NCBI GenBank assembly: GCA_903813345.2
Contig: CAIIXF020000001.1
Location: 39,833,366-39,897,365 of the forward strand
DNA from: Owenia fusiformis
Taxonomy: Eukaryota > Annelida > Polychaeta > Sabellida > Oweniidae
Reading direction: 5' to 3'
DNA length: 64,000 nucleotides
A program made the position numbers and the translations under genes. Positions 62,677-64,000 of the stretch are shown piece by piece. The notes under the pieces were generated by a model. The model was not told where the DNA came from and ran no database searches. It worked only from the letters and a program-made list of their open reading frames with translations. The first letter of the stretch is position 1. Each line of letters opens with the position of its first letter.

Positions 62677-63927
62677 GTTACCATGGCAACCCTGGAATAG
62701 GTAAAAATGAGAGCAAAAAACACCCAGACCCGCCATAATGGCACTAATTTTCAAAATATTTCGAGACATACAAATTTTCTTAAACTTTGATATCATCTAG
62801 AACACTTCTAGACAACAAAAATATAAAAATTGGGGGAAGGTTTATCACTTCAATTTTTTTCAAGCCTTGGTCAAAGTAAAGCTACGAAAAAAGCACTCAT
62901 TTTCACTTTAGAATCACCTATTATCGCCCAAATGGCTATATGTTGTCCAGGTCGCCATGTTAAAAGTAGAATTAGAATGCTCTTCAGACAATGTTTGATA
63001 GCTTTCCTTTATCACGGAACAAAGATCTTTGCACTGGTATGCCCATTTCCATGAGATAATGCACGTGACCCACCATGGTTTGGGACCATTATTTCTTAAA
63101 CATTGGATTGAAAATGATGTAATTTATATAAATGATATTGTTAAAGATGGAATGTTATGTTCATATAATGTCATAGTTCAAAAAGTACAGCGCAATGGAC
63201 AAACCATGCTGAAGTATAATATTTTAAAAGCATGTGTTAAACAAGAGTTAATTACAAAGTATGGAGATGAAGAGAATAATAACAACTTGAGATTTGTAAA
63301 TAGAGAATTATGTAAATCAGATTCAAAGTATATATACGATCAGAGTTAGTCTTGGCAAGAAAATGTGATATTAAATATGATAATACATTGATAAGTAAGG
63401 ATGTGTGGAACACACTTTTTAATTGTACAAAAGATAATAAACTCAAAATTATCCAATGGAAGATTATCCATAAAATTTATCCAAGTGGCAAATATCTAAA
63501 ACAGTGTAAAATACAAGATTCAGATAAATGTAAATATTGTGATAATGTAATTGATGATGATATGCATTATTTTGTGAAGTGTAAAGAAGTTTTAAATATT
63601 TGGAACACCTGTGATTGTAATAGTCTCAGTGATAAACAAAAACTTGGTATTGAAAATTTCGCACAAGAAAAATATTTTAAAAGTGTGATTATAAAAAAAG
63701 CTATTCATATGTTTAAATGTGATCTGCTGAATGAGCAGGAAACTTTGAAAATGATATGTAATAGGGAAAAATCATTTTACAACATGTAACCTTTATATGT
63801 AAATGTATTAATTGTACTGTATATATGTTTTTGATTTGAAATATAGTTTTTTAATAAAAAAAAATGGTGGGTTTGGGTGCTTTTTTGCTCCCATTTTTTA
63901 CCCCATTTCTACGGTTGCCATGGCAAC
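62677..63927. mobile_element. Inverted-repeat element split by a LINE fragment
   Basis: Left arm 62677-62736 (starts GTTACCATGGCAACC) and right arm 63865-63927 (ends GGTTGCCATGGCAAC) are inverse copies over about 60 bp, including the gagcaaaaaa and cacccagacccgcca stretches. The retrotransposon fragment lies between them. A target duplication is not clear. Confidence 0.75.
63080..63864 (+). pseudogene. Decayed 3' end of a LINE reverse transcriptase ORF
   Basis: This is the C-terminal tail of a non-LTR retrotransposon polyprotein after the reverse transcriptase domain. It reads GPLFLKHWIENDVIYINDIV at the start. Further on come the WKIIHKIYPSGKYLK motif and a zinc-knuckle-like CKYCDNVIDDDMHYFVKCKE, then NIW. 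The frame is broken: a stop at 63347-63349 is followed by a frame change before ARKCDIKYDN. The fragment is 5'-truncated, stops at 63787-63789 and ends in an A-rich tail (taataaaaaaaaa) at about 63852-63864, as LINE inserts do. It is not functional. Confidence 0.8.
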
Positions 63928-64000
63928 TATTAGGCTTTGGTAACCATGCCAACTTGATTTTTGAAGGACATCCACCTGATAGTAGTTGGGCCAGGTTTGA

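Overview
This is animal nuclear DNA. It is AT-rich, the genes are split by GT-AG introns of 0.1 to 10 kb, and there are many short non-autonomous transposons and minisatellites. The protein families and the many mobile elements fit a marine invertebrate such as a lophotrochozoan, hemichordate or similar; I cannot fix the species from sequence alone. Seven protein-coding genes could be assembled exon by exon with matching splice phases, plus one decayed retrotransposon fragment. Layout, left to right: (1) the 5' part of a TSPAN13/31-type tetraspanin (minus strand, 1127-7877, first two coding exons; the rest lies left of the window), head-to-head with (2) GATAD1 (plus, 8408-10967, four exons, complete). 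(3) A single Reeler-domain secreted 'defense protein' (minus, 12515-14677, four exons) is followed on the same strand by (4) a secreted GH128-type glycosyl hydrolase catalytic-core protein (minus, 15497-18238, four exons) with both catalytic glutamates in place. (5) A two-pass TMEM200-like membrane protein lies in one coding exon (plus, 20880-22307). (6) A Shaw/Kv3-type voltage-gated K+ channel (minus, 26779-38878, four coding exons, 559 aa) has the T1 zinc motif but an altered S4 and S6. (7) An SLC18B1-like major-facilitator transporter (plus, 45186-54550, 13 coding exons, 801 aa) has an unusually long N-terminal tail. The rest is intergenic and intronic DNA. The genes do not form one pathway. 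The Reeler and GH128 genes are both predicted to be secreted and could be a small innate-immunity or glucan-handling pair, but that is inference. The most striking non-gene structure is in the last intron of the SLC18B1-like gene: a 59-bp minisatellite that has copied the intron's own 3' splice site plus the first bases of the last exon about twelve times. The non-coding sequence also holds several families of small inverted-repeat elements with readable target-site duplications: 5 bp (CAGGCCCGTAGCCAGG and CAGGGGCGTAGCCAGC ends), 8 bp, TA, and a set of TTAA-flanked fold-backs. One TTAA locus has three elements nested inside each other.
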